Assembly: GCA_944338265.1 (NCBI GenBank)
Contig: CALVLO010000087.1
Coordinates: forward strand, 1-6,199
From: an uncultured Clostridia bacterium
GTDB lineage: Bacteria; Bacillota; Clostridia; Christensenellales; Borkfalkiaceae
Reading direction: 5' to 3'
DNA: 6,199 nucleotides
Below, in pieces: positions 5,625 through 6,199 of this stretch (position 1 is its first letter; each line of letters starts with the position of its first letter). The notes under the pieces are model-generated. The model saw only the letters and a program-made list of their open reading frames with translations. It searched no databases and was not told the DNA's origin. The translations under genes and the position numbers were made by a program.

Positions 5625-5819
5625 ATGGAAAAGAAGATGTGCGTTCTCGATGAAGAAAAAGAGTGCGACGGCTGCATGGAATGCGAGGTGTGCGACCTCG
5701 ACCCGAATAAGATCTGCGATAACTGCGGCAAGTGCCTGGATATTCAAGAATACGCCGCGATCAAGATCGATAAAGTGTACATGGATCCCGAAGAATACGA
5801 GCGGGAACAGCGCAAATAA
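5625..5819 (+). CDS. Small cysteine-rich protein, putative metal or Fe-S binding
   Basis: This 64-residue, acidic, soluble protein has eight cysteines: Cys6, then 14, 17, 20 and 23 spaced CxxCxxCxxC, then 31, 34 and 37 spaced CxxCxxC. The two clusters are joined by DLDPNKI. The C-terminal part (about 40-64) has no cysteine and is charged. The pattern strongly suggests bound zinc or an iron-sulfur cluster, but does not match the ferredoxin CxxCxxCxxxCP rule. I do not recognise a named family, and the function is unknown. The start is uncertain: ATG at 5625 fits the promoter but leaves no leader. ATG at 5637 is possible with GGAAAAGAAG in front of it, and 5604 or 5577 would lie upstream of the expected transcription start. 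It faces away from lexA and converges on hflX. Confidence 0.78.
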   Translation: MEKKMCVLDEEKECDGCMECEVCDLDPNKICDNCGKCLDIQEYAAIKIDKVYMDPEEYEREQRK

Positions 5820-5820
5820 T

Positions 5821-5848
5821 AAGGACGGAGCCCCCGTCCTTTATTTTT
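5821..5848. terminator. Terminator between the small cysteine-rich gene and hflX
   Basis: The stem AAGGACGG (5821-5828) / CCGTCCTT (5834-5841) has a 5-base loop, followed by TTTATTTTT (5840-5848). It starts one base after the small gene's stop and overlaps the stop codon of the convergent hflX. It is good for the plus direction. In the minus direction the stem runs into TTATTATTT, a weaker but usable T-rich end. Confidence 0.87.
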
Positions 5849-6199
5849 CGCCCTTCAAAAAAGGTCTGAGTTTTTCTGCATGTTCCGCGGGGATGACCGC
5901 CAAGACACGCATCCCGTCATCCGCATATGCCACTTCCCGCTCGGCGAGCAGCGCACGCACCGCGCCATATTCCGCCATGCGCGCATAGGGGATGAACAGC
6001 TCTGCACGGACAAACCGCGCACGAAGTGCCTCGAAGATGCGCCCTTTGAGCACTTCCAACCCCGCGCCCGTCTTTGCCGAGATGCACACAGCCTCCCGCG
6101 GCAGCCCCGCAGAAGGACGGGCACGGTCGCACTTGTTCATCACAAGCAAATAGGGGGCGGAAAAGCCGAGATCGTGCAGCGTATCCATCGTCGTCCGGT
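5841..6199 (-). CDS. hflX: HflX GTPase, C-terminal part (cut by window edge)
   Basis: HflX is a GTPase that binds the large ribosomal subunit and rescues or splits stalled ribosomes. Only the last 119 or so residues are in the window; the gene continues past 6199. Counting from the Met at 6188, the G4 motif NKCD is at 18-21 (VMNKCD) and the G5 motif SAK at 37-39 (CISAKTGAG). The HflX-type C-terminal domain follows, with ELFIPYARMAEYGAVRALL and a final basic tail. The Met at 6188 is internal, not a start: the frame is open up to the window edge and the G1-G3 motifs must lie beyond. HflX is favoured over other small GTPases by LFIPY-GAVRALL after G5, but the fragment is short. The stop codon lies within the shared terminator. 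Confidence 0.85.
   Translation of the reverse strand, partial: RTTMDTLHDLGFSAPYLLVMNKCDRARPSAGLPREAVCISAKTGAGLEVLKGRIFEALRARFVRAELFIPYARMAEYGAVRALLAEREVAYADDGMRVLAVIPAEHAEKLRPFLKGEK

Overview
The window looks like chromosomal core DNA from a Firmicutes bacterium of the class Clostridia. Evidence: the gene order M50 peptidase - scpA - scpB - DUF2953/ytfI-like - ytfJ(gerW)-like - D-Ala-D-Ala carboxypeptidase - rluB; a Gram-positive type LexA box (GAAC-N4-GTTT) at lexA; strong purine-rich ribosome sites; and GTG/TTG starts. The DNA is fairly GC-rich by eye, which favours a high-GC clostridial lineage over Clostridium itself. I cannot name the genus from sequence alone. There is no sign of mobile elements, tRNA, rRNA or CRISPR.

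Layout. Positions 1-4886 hold one plus-strand block of tightly packed or overlapping genes: a membrane zinc peptidase (15-701), scpA (695-1513), scpB (1488-2186), a DUF2953-like membrane protein (2224-2817), a GerW/YtfJ-family protein (2751-3125), a secreted penicillin-binding carboxypeptidase (3118-4119) and an rRNA pseudouridine synthase (4142-4846). A terminator-like hairpin lies exactly at the scpB/DUF2953 junction. A strong bidirectional terminator (4855-4886) separates rluB from convergent lexA (minus, 5500-4895). lexA has a near-perfect promoter whose -35 overlaps a LexA box. Divergent from lexA is a small cysteine-rich protein gene (5625-5819) with its own promoter. It ends at a terminator shared with the convergent 3' part of hflX (minus, cut by the window edge at 6199).

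How the genes fit together. ScpA and ScpB are the kleisin and winged-helix partners of SMC in chromosome segregation. GerW and the DacB/DacF-type carboxypeptidase belong to families tied to sporulation and cell-wall maturation. RluB modifies 23S rRNA, LexA controls the SOS response, and HflX is a ribosome-associated GTPase. The block recalls the Bacillus subtilis scpA-scpB-ypuI-dacB-spmA-spmB-rluB order, but with a ytfI/ytfJ-like pair after scpB and no spmAB.

Most of the window is ordinary housekeeping DNA. The points most worth a second look are: a C-terminal tail on ScpB that resembles the FtsZ C-terminal peptide; a terminator-like hairpin whose 3' arm begins with the next gene's start codon; promoters placed so close to start codons that the transcripts would have almost no leader; and the small 8-cysteine protein beside lexA.
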